A DNA stretch of 64,000 nt, taken from Ligilactobacillus cholophilus. GTDB taxonomy: Bacteria; Bacillota; Bacilli; Lactobacillales; Lactobacillaceae. The number at the start of each line of letters is the position of its first letter. Position 1 is the stretch's first letter. The notes under the pieces are model-generated. The model was not told the DNA's origin, did no database searches, and saw only the letters and a program-made list of their open reading frames with translations. This document shows positions 46,744 to 55,537 of this stretch, one piece after another. Where the stretch lies: positions 744,001-808,000 of the forward strand of contig NZ_CP127832.1 of assembly GCF_030389495.1 (NCBI RefSeq), in the 5' to 3' direction. The position numbers and the translations under genes were made by a program.

Positions 46744-46863
46744 TTGGCAAAGAAAAAAGAAAAGAAATCTACATTCCAAAAAATTACAATGGTAGTTGTT
46801 TGGTTAATGTTAATCTTTACCATCGGTGCTGTTGTTTTAGGATCTGTTGGTTCTTTCATGTAA
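46744..46863 (+). CDS. DUF4044 family small membrane protein
   Basis: A 39-residue protein starting at a TTG, about seven bases after AAAGGATG. It has a lysine-rich N-terminus (MAKKKEKKSTFQKI) and one membrane helix (MVVVWLMLIFTIGAVVLGSV), ending in SFM. The plan and size match the DUF4044 family of lactobacilli. The gene has a consensus promoter with a palindrome and a strong terminator, so it is a real transcribed unit. A 63-codon open frame in another register covers the same DNA and is not the gene. The function is unknown. Confidence 0.83.
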   Translation: MAKKKEKKSTFQKITMVVVWLMLIFTIGAVVLGSVGSFM

Positions 46864-46864
46864 T

Positions 46865-46897
46865 AAAAAAAAGCAGACTTAAAAGTCTGCTTTTTTT
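46865..46897. terminator. Bidirectional terminator between DUF4044 and racD
   Basis: AGCAGACTT and its complement, with an A run on one side and a T run on the other. Confidence 0.9.
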
Positions 46898-47603
46898 ATT
46901 TTTGCATTTTTATAGCCTTTTCTAAAGTTTTTTCAACAAGTACTATTTGACCATCAATAATTGGTAAATTATCAATTGGTTCACGCTCTTGAGCAAGTGA
47001 TAATTCTGTACATCCAAGAATAACCACATCACAATTCAATTCATTAACCATTGTATTAACTAACCCATGAAATAATTGACGATCAACATAATCCTTTTCT
47101 TTAATATCAGTGTAAATTAATTGGTTTACCTTATCTTGAATTACATCTGTTGGCTTAACAAATTCATACCCAGCTTTTTTTATTTCATCCTCATAAACAT
47201 GATCAACGATCGTTCCATGAGTTGCAAGTAATCCTATTCTTTTTGCTGTAGGAAATTTTACTCCAATTGATTTTACTGCTTCACGTGGCATATGCAAAAT
47301 TGGAATATTCGTTAAACTCTGCAAGTCATCATAAAAATAATGAGCAGTATTACATGGAAGCGTAAAAAAATCTGGCTTTAATTTTGCTTGTTGCTTGATA
47401 TCTTCAGCTAAGTCTGGAAATGGACTTGGCTTTGAATCATCAAGAATGTAGGCTGTTCGATCAGGAACAGTCGCATGGTTGACCAAAATATAATTTAAAT
47501 AATCTTGATCTTGATGAGCCTTAATTCGTTTATTCAATTGATGAATATAACTTTCGGTTGCCATGGTTCCCATGCCACCAATTATTGTAAAAAAGTTTTT
47601 CAT
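46896..47603 (-). CDS. racD: Aspartate racemase
   Basis: Interconverts L- and D-aspartate. It has 235 residues of the PLP-independent Asp/Glu racemase fold. The two catalytic cysteines are in TLPCNTAHYF near 82 and VILGCTELSLA near 195. GGMGTMATESYI at the N-terminus is also typical. It lies three bases after the D-aspartate ligase gene, so the pair should make and use D-Asp for the peptidoglycan side bridge. Confidence 0.93.
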   Translation of the reverse strand: MKNFFTIIGGMGTMATESYIHQLNKRIKAHQDQDYLNYILVNHATVPDRTAYILDDSKPSPFPDLAEDIKQQAKLKPDFFTLPCNTAHYFYDDLQSLTNIPILHMPREAVKSIGVKFPTAKRIGLLATHGTIVDHVYEDEIKKAGYEFVKPTDVIQDKVNQLIYTDIKEKDYVDRQLFHGLVNTMVNELNCDVVILGCTELSLAQEREPIDNLPIIDGQIVLVEKTLEKAIKMQK

Positions 47604-47606
47604 AAT

Positions 47607-48863
47607 TTATCCCTTGTTTTCCTTAAAGTAACGTTTAAAGTTCTTAGCATAATTATGTTCCATCCATTTAATTAATGCCCAACGTTTGAAGTTCATATCT
47701 TTATCATAACGATATGTCATTCCGTATCGCTTATGATCAATTAAATCAAGAGCGCGCTCTTTATCACCATTTTGGCGAGCATATTTCTTAAATGTTTTAA
47801 CAGCGACACCTAACCAAAGTTGATGCTTATTTGCATCTTTATTTCCGTAAACCGTTTCTGCATCTGTCAATTCATTTGTTACATAATCCTTAACGACCCA
47901 TGATGCTAGGTTATAGCCATTTAAAGTTACAAAGAAACTACTACGTCCTTGACGCAAGTTGATTTCAAATAATTTATATGTGTTATCACGTGCATCATAC
48001 TTCATATCAAAGTTTGCATAACCCGTAAATTTAATATCTTCTAAGAATTTTTGGAAACGCATATAAATATCTTTATTGTATTCTGGCAAAATTGCAACAT
48101 AGTTTCCAATTGCAGCTGGAGATGGATCTTCTAATAAAGGATGTCCAAGACACATCATTTTAACTTTATGATTTTGATCAACATACGCATTTAATACACG
48201 CATATTACTATCATCACCAGGAATAAAATCTTGTAAAATGAAATCTGATTCATAACCATTTGTATATGCCTTTTGTAAAATTTCATCTAATTCAGGACGT
48301 GATTTTACACGGTAGGCTTTTTTTCTGCCTTCGAAACTAATATCAACCCATTCAACACTGTTTGAAGGTTTTAATGCAACTGGATAATCAAAAAGTTGTT
48401 CAACAGGTTCTTTACTTTCCCACATTTCCTTTGTAATAACTTTTGTTTTAGGATATGGTAAATCATATTCGTCACAGATTTTATAAAATGATTCTTTTTT
48501 ATTTAATTTCTTCAACAAATCATAATCAATATATGGACAAACAAAAACATCTGATAATTCATCTTTATGTTTAGAAATTAATTCTGCATATCCATCACCA
48601 CAACCAATTAAAATAACTGGTTCTTCATGATCTTTGTATTGTTCTTTAATTTTTAACATTGAATTAATCCATGTTGGATCTTCTGAAAATCCATCTATTA
48701 ATTCTAAATCAACAATTTCAGTAAAACGAGTTGGAGCTAATTGACGTTCAGCAATAGCTTTAACTGGTTTATTTGTTAATTCATAGAATGAACGTGCCAT
48801 TCCATAAACATTAAAGTCACTTCCTAATAAAATTGGTGTAAAATCTGCTGTTTTATTCTTCAT
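47607..48863 (-). CDS. D-aspartate ligase, ATP-grasp (Asl type)
   Basis: Activates D-aspartate with ATP and joins it to the epsilon amine of L-Lys in UDP-MurNAc-pentapeptide, as the Enterococcus faecium enzyme does. It has 418 residues. An N-terminal region with PILLGSDFNVYGMARSFY is followed by the ATP-grasp domain: PVALKPSNSVEW, FILQDFIPGDDSNMRVLNAY, and GYANFDMKYD with FEINLRQGRSSFF, the metal and nucleotide residues. The start overlaps the end of murE by 11 bases and racD follows by three, forming a murE-ligase-racD operon. Specificity for D-Asp is inferred from that neighbourhood. Confidence 0.85.
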   Translation of the reverse strand: MKNKTADFTPILLGSDFNVYGMARSFYELTNKPVKAIAERQLAPTRFTEIVDLELIDGFSEDPTWINSMLKIKEQYKDHEEPVILIGCGDGYAELISKHKDELSDVFVCPYIDYDLLKKLNKKESFYKICDEYDLPYPKTKVITKEMWESKEPVEQLFDYPVALKPSNSVEWVDISFEGRKKAYRVKSRPELDEILQKAYTNGYESDFILQDFIPGDDSNMRVLNAYVDQNHKVKMMCLGHPLLEDPSPAAIGNYVAILPEYNKDIYMRFQKFLEDIKFTGYANFDMKYDARDNTYKLFEINLRQGRSSFFVTLNGYNLASWVVKDYVTNELTDAETVYGNKDANKHQLWLGVAVKTFKKYARQNGDKERALDLIDHKRYGMTYRYDKDMNFKRWALIKWMEHNYAKNFKRYFKENKG

Positions 48864-50397
48864 CTTCTAATCCTTCCACAATTTTTTTTGCAACATTTAA
48901 ATCATTTGGATATGGAGTATTTACTCCATTAATTTTTTGATATTTATCCTCGCCTTTACCAGCAAGCACTACAACATCTGAGGTCGTAGCCATTTTAATT
49001 GCTTTTTCAATTGCTTTCTCGCGATCTAATTCAAATTCAACTTGGACTTTATTATGGTCAATATGCTGATCAATTTCTTTTGCAATTTTCATTGGATCCT
49101 CAAATCCTGGATCATCACTTGTTAAAATTGCAATATCAGCTCCTTGACTTAAAGCTTTACCAAAACCTTCACGTCTGGAAACTCCTTTATTTCCAGTTGA
49201 TCCAACTACAACAATTAAACGTTCAACTTTGCGTTGAGCACGTAAAAATTCAAGTAATGCATGTAAACTAGCATAATTATGAGCATAATCAATATATACA
49301 AGTCCATGATTTTTAGTTTGTACCATTTCCATTCTGCCTGCAACTTTTACCTTTGCTAGACCTTTAATTGCATCGTCTGCAGTTGCACTTGCTAATAAAC
49401 TTGCAATAATTACACTAGTAGCATTCCCTTCATTATAGTCTCCAGGAATAGTAATTGTATATTCATTTTCTAATGAAAGTTTTTGAGCCTTTGGTGTTAA
49501 TGCTTTTAATTTAAAACGACTATCAACCAATGTTTCTTCCACATTTTCAATTTTGATATCAATCAAATTACCATCTGGTAAAACTTCTTGGGCTTGATGT
49601 GTAAATGTAAAAAGTTGTTGATCTTCTACATCTGATTTAGCTGCATAATAAATCTCATTAAAATGATCTGAATCAGCATTTAAAATACAGTAATCTGAGT
49701 TTGCTAATATTTGTTCTTTACAAAATAGATAATCCTCAAATGTCGAATGTTCATTTTCACCTACATGATCTGGTGAAATATTTAAAAAGATACCAATATT
49801 ATAATGTAATCCGTAAACTCTATTCTTTTTATATGCTTGAGATGAAACTTCCATCACTAAATGTGTCATTCCATTATCAACAGCGGCACGCATATCATGA
49901 AATAAGTCTAATGATTCAGGAGTAGTTAAATTTGATTTAAAGGTGTCTTCTGGCTTAGGGCCAATTGTCCGATCTACAGTTGAGAATAACGCTGTTTTCC
50001 CATTATTAGCCTTATCTAAAATTCCCTTTGCTAAATATGCACTAGTTGTTTTTCCCTTTGTTCCAGTTATCCCAATTATAAATAAATCATTTTGAGGATA
50101 ACCATAAAACGCTGCTCCTAATAAAGCCATCGCTTTTTGAACATCTGAAACAATTAAATATGATACATCTTTTGATGTTTCATATTTATGTTCAGCAACA
50201 TACCCACTTGCTCCTTTTTCAATTGCACTAGTCAAATATTCTTCTTTAAAGTTTCCCTTACAAAAAAATAAAGTATTTTTTTCAACTTTACGTGAATCAT
50301 ATGTAACATTATCAAAATTGCATTCATTTTGGTGATATTCTACCAATAAATGATGCTCATTTAATAAATTCTGTGCATCTGTTAGGCTTAAAGTCAT
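48853..50397 (-). CDS. murE: UDP-MurNAc-tripeptide ligase MurE, probably L-lysine type
   Basis: Adds the third stem residue. It has 514 residues. GITGTKGKTTSAYL is the P-loop near 110, NLTTPESLDLFHDM binds substrate, and GKGEDKYQ is near the C-terminus. The specificity motif reads DDPGFEDP where DAP enzymes have DNPR, which points to a non-DAP amino acid, most likely L-lysine; ornithine is not excluded. I chose the ATG at 50397, six bases after AAGGTG; the ATG five codons upstream overlaps that site. Confidence 0.93.
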   Translation of the reverse strand: MTLSLTDAQNLLNEHHLLVEYHQNECNFDNVTYDSRKVEKNTLFFCKGNFKEEYLTSAIEKGASGYVAEHKYETSKDVSYLIVSDVQKAMALLGAAFYGYPQNDLFIIGITGTKGKTTSAYLAKGILDKANNGKTALFSTVDRTIGPKPEDTFKSNLTTPESLDLFHDMRAAVDNGMTHLVMEVSSQAYKKNRVYGLHYNIGIFLNISPDHVGENEHSTFEDYLFCKEQILANSDYCILNADSDHFNEIYYAAKSDVEDQQLFTFTHQAQEVLPDGNLIDIKIENVEETLVDSRFKLKALTPKAQKLSLENEYTITIPGDYNEGNATSVIIASLLASATADDAIKGLAKVKVAGRMEMVQTKNHGLVYIDYAHNYASLHALLEFLRAQRKVERLIVVVGSTGNKGVSRREGFGKALSQGADIAILTSDDPGFEDPMKIAKEIDQHIDHNKVQVEFELDREKAIEKAIKMATTSDVVVLAGKGEDKYQKINGVNTPYPNDLNVAKKIVEGLEDEE

Positions 50398-50457
50398 TAA
50401 TTTCACCTTCATTTAAATAGACTTCAACACCCATTATTCCATATTTTCATATAAAAA

Positions 50458-50503
50458 TAAACCGGATGGACTTAATTTAAATAAAAAATAAATCCATTCG
50501 GTT
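50458..50503 (-). terminator. Terminator of the asparagine-synthase-like gene
   Basis: AAACCGAATGGA pairs with TCCATCCGGTTT, with a 22-base loop and one G/T pair. T residues follow on the minus strand. Confidence 0.72.
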
Positions 50504-50511
50504 TAATGCTT

Positions 50512-52398
50512 TTAATTTAAAGCTTGAGTATATTTAACTTTATCAATTGTATCAGCATTTGTATCTTCTGGGAAGTATACTTCATACCATAAAATAAATG
50601 TATAAATAGTAAAAATCTTTTGCATACATGATTTACCATTTATATGTTCATGAAGCACATCCAATAATGCGTCTGTATCAAAGAATTTTTGAGCAACATC
50701 TGAAGTAAACGCTTCTTCAATTCGTTTTCTAAATTTATCTTCTTTGATCCATGAAGCAATTGGAGATGGGAATCCCATTTTTTCTTTCATTGCAACACGA
50801 TCTGGTAACTCAGATTCTGCTGCTTCACGGAATGATACTTTAGTTTCATTACCCTTGATTCGGGTACTAATAGGCATTGATGATGCAAATTCTGCAACTT
50901 TCTTATCAACTAATGGTGTACGAACTTCAAGTGAATTTGCCATACTCATACGATCAGCTTTATGTAAAATATCATATGGTAACCAAGTATTAATATCAAA
51001 ATATTGTTCTTGTGTCATTTCATCTTTATTAGAAACTTCATCAAAAATATGTTTTGTATAGTCACCAGTATCTAAATTCAAATCTTTGTTTTTAAGAATT
51101 TTATTACGTTCATCATAATTATAAACATAATTTACACGATAATAACGTTCATATAAAGGTTCTGACCCACGTTCTAAGAAACGTTGACCATGGAATCTTG
51201 GAAGTCCAGAAACAGCTTGCGCTAATGCATTACGCAAAAATTTTGGAACTATTTTTTGATAACGTTCAAACGGACGAGCTTCTAGATATGTATTATAACC
51301 TCCAAAGAATTCATCAGCGCCTTCACCTGATAATGCTACTTTAACATGCTTACTTGTTTCTTTGGACAAGTAGTATAGTTGCATTGCTGATGGATTTGAT
51401 AATGGTTCATCCATATAGTACATAATTGTTGGTAAAATATCGAAATAATCATTTCCATCCATCGTAATACGAGTATTCTTTTGATGAATTTCTTTTGCAA
51501 AACGAGAAGACCAATCTAATTCACTATATTTAGAATTATTAAAACCAAGTGAAAATGATTGAACTGGCTTTAATTTTGCAGCTTCATTTAATACGAAACT
51601 TGAATCTACACCACTTGATAAGAAACTACCAACTTCAACATCTGCAACCATATGAGCTTTAACTGATTCATCAACAATACTTTTTATTTTCTTAGCATCT
51701 TGTTCCACTGTTTCAGAGTTATCAATATGATCATAATTAAATTTATAGTATTGATAAATTTCAGTATTTCCATTTCGATGAATAAAATATTGACCTGGCA
51801 ATAATTTATAAACATGTTTGAACATTGTATCTTTTGATGGAATAAATTCAAAACTCAAATGTACTGGTAGTAATTTTTCATTAAATTCCTTTACAAATTT
51901 TGGATGATCTAAAAATGCTTTAATTTCTGAAGCCCATAAAAATGATTTTCCATCGTCATAGTAGTACATTGGTTTGATTCCAAAATGATCACGTGCTCCG
52001 AAAACTTCATTTTTAGCTTGATCGTAAATAACAAATGCATACATTCCACGAAGTTTATCTAATAATTTTGGACCCCATGCTTCATATCCATGAAGTAAAA
52101 CTTCTGAATCAACATCTGTCTTAAATTCATATCCTAATTCTGTTAATTCTTGACGAATTTCTTTATAGTTATAAATTTCACCGTTAAATGTCAAAACGGC
52201 AGTTTGTTTAGCATTAATCATCGGCTGGCGTCCATGATCGAGATCAATGATTGATAGCCGTCTAAATCCCATTGCTACATTTTCATCTGTAAAATATCCT
52301 TCATCATCTGGTCCCCGATGTTTGATACGGTTTGCCATGTGAATAATTGTATCATCTGGAATATCAGTTTGATTTATATATCCAACAAATCCACACAT
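50512..52398 (-). CDS. Asparagine-synthase family glutamine amidotransferase
   Basis: A 628-residue class II glutamine amidotransferase with an asparagine synthetase domain. The nucleophile is Cys2 (MCGFVGYINQ), GEIYNYKEIR is in the glutaminase half, and SGVDSSF is the ATP-pyrophosphatase loop, followed by LSGEGADEFFGGY. It could be ordinary asparagine synthetase. The gene lies next to murE, the D-aspartate ligase and racD, and Lactococcus AsnH amidates the D-Asp bridge, so this protein may do that instead. The sequence alone does not decide. TGATACAAT near 52443 is a likely extended -10. Confidence 0.85.
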   Translation of the reverse strand: MCGFVGYINQTDIPDDTIIHMANRIKHRGPDDEGYFTDENVAMGFRRLSIIDLDHGRQPMINAKQTAVLTFNGEIYNYKEIRQELTELGYEFKTDVDSEVLLHGYEAWGPKLLDKLRGMYAFVIYDQAKNEVFGARDHFGIKPMYYYDDGKSFLWASEIKAFLDHPKFVKEFNEKLLPVHLSFEFIPSKDTMFKHVYKLLPGQYFIHRNGNTEIYQYYKFNYDHIDNSETVEQDAKKIKSIVDESVKAHMVADVEVGSFLSSGVDSSFVLNEAAKLKPVQSFSLGFNNSKYSELDWSSRFAKEIHQKNTRITMDGNDYFDILPTIMYYMDEPLSNPSAMQLYYLSKETSKHVKVALSGEGADEFFGGYNTYLEARPFERYQKIVPKFLRNALAQAVSGLPRFHGQRFLERGSEPLYERYYRVNYVYNYDERNKILKNKDLNLDTGDYTKHIFDEVSNKDEMTQEQYFDINTWLPYDILHKADRMSMANSLEVRTPLVDKKVAEFASSMPISTRIKGNETKVSFREAAESELPDRVAMKEKMGFPSPIASWIKEDKFRKRIEEAFTSDVAQKFFDTDALLDVLHEHINGKSCMQKIFTIYTFILWYEVYFPEDTNADTIDKVKYTQALN

Positions 52399-52442
52399 AT
52401 ATAAACACCCTTTTCATAAAAATAGATTCATAAGCAACTATA

Positions 52443-52451
52443 ATTGTATCA
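52443..52451 (-). promoter_or_regulatory. Extended -10 of the asparagine-synthase-like gene
   Basis: Minus-strand TGATACAAT about 45 bases before the ATG. The -35 is weak. Confidence 0.45.
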
Positions 52452-52475
52452 TAGTTTAAATATTATAATAAAATA

Positions 52476-53408
52476 TCATTTTAGATATTCTGCGAAAAAT
52501 GTTCCTACCTTTTCTTTATATTCATTATAATGATTCTTCAAAGATTTAGCATGTTCTGTATTCGATGTAATCCAAATCTTTTTTGGTGCATTTGTTGCAT
52601 TATAGTTTTGATAAACCATTTTTGTTTGTACAAAAGAATCAGAATCACCATGAATAAAGAAAATTGGTAATTTATTTTTCTTCAATTGTTTTAATGTACT
52701 TGCATCCTTAAAATCATATCCAATTAATGGTTTTGCAATTAATGAGCCAACTTGGAGAATTGGTGTTGCAGGTAAATGATAATCATGAGTTAAAACATTA
52801 TAAAACTCTTGATAAACACTACTAAAACCACAATCTTCAACGACACACTTTACTTGAGATGGTAACTTTTCACCACTAACATTCATAACAGTAGCTCCAC
52901 CCATACTTACACCAAAGAGGCCAATTTGGACATCCTTGCCTTCTTTTTTGATAAGTTGATGAATCCATTTGACATAATCTTTACGATCTAACCATCCAAA
53001 TGCTAAGTAATTTCCATCACTATGGCCACTTCCACGATCATCTGGAGCTAAAACATTGTATCCTAATTGATGAAACATTTTGATATATCGAGCCATAAGT
53101 GTAGAATTTTCATGCCACCCATGAGCTACAATAATTGTTTTATTTGTCTTTTCAGCAGCAGGAACATAGGTTGCTACTAATTTTATTTTGTCATTTCCGA
53201 CTGCTGTTTCATGCCAAGTCTGTTTATTTGTTTTATCTAACCATTCAATTGCCTGTCTGGTTTGATGATCAGGTTTCTTGGTATTTCTTGCAAAACCATA
53301 ATTAATAAAATAAATACAAATACCTAAGAATATTACTACTAATGTAATTAAAATACCAATCAAAACTCTTGGCCATTTTTTATGTTTCTTTTCAGTTGTT
53401 TTTTTCAT
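52476..53408 (-). CDS. Membrane-anchored alpha/beta hydrolase
   Basis: A 310-residue serine hydrolase. A basic N-terminus and one membrane anchor (VLIGILITLVVIFLGICIYF) are followed by an alpha/beta-hydrolase fold facing outward: HGWHENS (oxyanion loop), PDDRGSGHSDG, the nucleophile in GLFGVSMGGATVM near 185 and HGDSDSFVQ carrying the acid, with a late His in TEHAKS. The substrate is unknown. I chose the ATG at 53408 after GGGAGAAG. Upstream codons in the frame run through the minD terminator hairpin and are not coding. Confidence 0.87.
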   Translation of the reverse strand: MKKTTEKKHKKWPRVLIGILITLVVIFLGICIYFINYGFARNTKKPDHQTRQAIEWLDKTNKQTWHETAVGNDKIKLVATYVPAAEKTNKTIIVAHGWHENSTLMARYIKMFHQLGYNVLAPDDRGSGHSDGNYLAFGWLDRKDYVKWIHQLIKKEGKDVQIGLFGVSMGGATVMNVSGEKLPSQVKCVVEDCGFSSVYQEFYNVLTHDYHLPATPILQVGSLIAKPLIGYDFKDASTLKQLKKNKLPIFFIHGDSDSFVQTKMVYQNYNATNAPKKIWITSNTEHAKSLKNHYNEYKEKVGTFFAEYLK

Positions 53409-53421
53409 TTCTCTTCTCCCT

Positions 53422-53452
53422 AAAAAGAGACTGTGAAATGAATCATAGTCTC
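53422..53452 (-). terminator. Hairpin terminator between minD and the hydrolase
   Basis: GAGACT and AGTCTC with a continuing TGA/TCA pairing and a six-base loop, then TTTTT on the minus strand. A TATAAT box at 53465-53470 lies just upstream, so the hairpin may also be within the hydrolase leader. Confidence 0.8.
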
Positions 53453-53512
53453 CTTGCAAAATGTATTATAAAAATAAGATTGCTTCATAATCACTGGTTA
53501 AATATGAATAAT

Positions 53513-54319
53513 CTATTTTTTCTTAAACCAATCAGTAATTTTAGTAAAGAAACCTTTCTTACTTTGTTCTTTCAATGACATCAAAGGAACTGTTTCGCCT
53601 TCCAATCTGCGAGCGATATTACGATAACCTTGTCCTGCCATACTTTTATCATTTAATACCACTGGTTCACCCTTATTAGATGAACTAATTACGTCTTCAT
53701 CGTCAAACACAATTCCTAACAATTTGATTGATAAATGATGAGTAATTTCATCAACATCCATCATATCTCCATCATTGACCATGTGTTTTCTAATTCGATT
53801 AATGATTAACATTGGTGGTTCTTTTAAATCTTGTTGTTCTAATAAACCAACCACACGATCTGCATCTCGCACAGATGAAATTTCAGGTGTTGAAACTACA
53901 ATAGCTTGATCAGCACCAGCAACAGCATTCATAAAACCTTGCTCAATTCCAGCAGGACAATCAAGTAAAATATAATCAAAATCTGGACGTAATTCCTCAA
54001 CAATTTCTTTTACTTCATCTGGTTCTAATGCGCTCTTATCTGTATTTTGAGCTGCAGGAAGTAAAAATAACTTATCATTAAATCGTTTATCCTTAATTAG
54101 TGCTTGATGTAATTTAGCTCTTCCTTGTGCAACATCAACAATATCATATATGATTCGATTATCTAAGCCTAAAATAACATCAAGGTTTCTTAATCCAATA
54201 TCTAAATCAATCAAGCAAACTTTTTTGTCCATTAATGCTAACGCTGTTCCAAGATTAGCAGATGTAGTTGTTTTCCCTACTCCACCTTTTCCTGAAGTAA
54301 TTACAATTGATTTTCCCAT
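53513..54319 (-). CDS. minD: Septum-site ATPase MinD
   Basis: Membrane-associated ATPase that positions MinC to block polar division. It has 268 residues. The deviant Walker A is GKGGVGKTTTSANLG at residues 9-23, with DLDIGLRNLDVILG, LLDCPAGIEQGFMNAV and NRIRKHMVNDGDMM (the MinD-type region). The C-terminal KKGFFTKITDWFKKK is an amphipathic membrane-binding helix. It follows minC by three bases at the end of the mreBCD-minCD operon. Confidence 0.96.
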   Translation of the reverse strand: MGKSIVITSGKGGVGKTTTSANLGTALALMDKKVCLIDLDIGLRNLDVILGLDNRIIYDIVDVAQGRAKLHQALIKDKRFNDKLFLLPAAQNTDKSALEPDEVKEIVEELRPDFDYILLDCPAGIEQGFMNAVAGADQAIVVSTPEISSVRDADRVVGLLEQQDLKEPPMLIINRIRKHMVNDGDMMDVDEITHHLSIKLLGIVFDDEDVISSSNKGEPVVLNDKSMAGQGYRNIARRLEGETVPLMSLKEQSKKGFFTKITDWFKKK

Positions 54320-54322
54320 TAT

Positions 54323-55000
54323 TTAAAATCCTCCAATTTTAGCATAAATCTTAGGTCTTAGATTTTTAAGTTCTTCTAACCGTAAATATGATAATTTATG
54401 CAAATCATTTACGTAAACTACTGGCTCAAATGAATCTGCTCGATTTTCATCGTCAAAAATTGTTACAAGATCTGCAATTCTAACTTGTTGAGCAGCACTT
54501 ACATTTCCAACAATTACAGCATTTTCGTTATTTGGATAACCTGCTGATACAATTCCCTCAACATTTCCTAATAAATAAATATTACCTGTAGCCTGTAAAA
54601 TTCCACCTTCATGGATTATCCCAGTAAATAAAACATCACCTTCAATTGTTTTTACTTGCCCATTACGGATAATATCTGCATTTGGATGAATTGTATTCTT
54701 ATCGATCATTTCTAAAGCATCATTTTTCAATAAAACATCTGATTTAATTCGATGTATTGTGAACAATGGATAATCAGAAAATAAATCTTCAACTTGTTTC
54801 TTTTGTGAAGCATCTAGTAATCTTCTACCAGTTTTAATGTCAAATTCGATTTTGTTTGCTTCAAATTTTGCATTATCTTTGTATAACTTAGAAAGTAAAT
54901 CTTTTAAATCTGTAATGATTTGAGTAAAACTTGCTTCACTATGAAATATTATTTCATAACCATCCTTATGACCCTTTAATGAAATTGCTTCACTTGGCAT
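54323..55000 (-). CDS. minC: Septum-site inhibitor MinC
   Basis: FtsZ inhibitor recruited by MinD. It has 225 residues. The variable N-terminal domain (ISLKGHKDGYEIIFHSEASF) leads to a C-terminal beta-helix with IRNGQVKTIEGDVLFTGIIH-type repeats and GGILQATGNIYLLG, GNVEGIVSAG, which bind MinD. The sequence is divergent, as usual for MinC, but the repeat domain and the next gene minD fix the identity. It follows mreD by 15 bases. Confidence 0.93.
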   Translation of the reverse strand: MPSEAISLKGHKDGYEIIFHSEASFTQIITDLKDLLSKLYKDNAKFEANKIEFDIKTGRRLLDASQKKQVEDLFSDYPLFTIHRIKSDVLLKNDALEMIDKNTIHPNADIIRNGQVKTIEGDVLFTGIIHEGGILQATGNIYLLGNVEGIVSAGYPNNENAVIVGNVSAAQQVRIADLVTIFDDENRADSFEPVVYVNDLHKLSYLRLEELKNLRPKIYAKIGGF

Positions 55001-55015
55001 ACTTCTTCACCTTTC

Positions 55016-55528
55016 CTATGAATACTTCAAAAATAACTTTTTCAATGGATAATACAAAGCTACGAAGAATGCCAAATTATATGCTAAACTTGGTCCTAAA
55101 GTTCTTCCAATAAAATTAACTACTGAAACATCCGTTAAATTAATTAATAAATTTAAAGCATATCCCATTGAAAGTAATATTGTTATATCAATTAAATAAA
55201 TAAGTAATAATAAAATAAAAGATGGTTCAAAAAATTGGACGATCCATTGTGTTATATATACCATTAGTGGGAACAATAGGATAAAGATTCCAATAATCCC
55301 GGTATAGTACATATCATAAATAAATCCAGCAAGAATTGACCAGAAAATAATATGATCAACTTCACCAAAACAAACAGCCATAAAAAGCCAGAGTAAAACC
55401 AAACGACTTTCTACAAAAGTTGTTGGTGTAACCATCCAACCTGACCAAACATGCGTCAATGTTCCATCCAAAAACACAGCTAGAAACAAGCCTATCGGAA
55501 AGATATACCTCATTTTTTGAATTCGCAT
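55016..55528 (-). CDS. mreD: Rod-shape-determining protein MreD
   Basis: A 170-residue integral membrane protein with about five helices, part of the MreBCD elongasome. The family is poorly conserved. Visible features are the N-terminal YIFPIGLFLAVFLDGTLTH and the WSILAGFIYDMYYTGIIGIF segment with the conserved GxxxD pattern. Identity rests on this and on position between mreC and minC. Confidence 0.92.
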   Translation of the reverse strand: MRIQKMRYIFPIGLFLAVFLDGTLTHVWSGWMVTPTTFVESRLVLLWLFMAVCFGEVDHIIFWSILAGFIYDMYYTGIIGIFILLFPLMVYITQWIVQFFEPSFILLLLIYLIDITILLSMGYALNLLINLTDVSVVNFIGRTLGPSLAYNLAFFVALYYPLKKLFLKYS

Positions 55529-55537
55529 AGCGCACCT

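Noticed and set aside
46734-46925. A 63-codon plus-strand open frame over the DUF4044 locus
   Set aside because: It runs through the terminator and encodes a cysteine/lysine-rich mix. The 39-codon frame has the ribosome site, the membrane helix and ends before the terminator.
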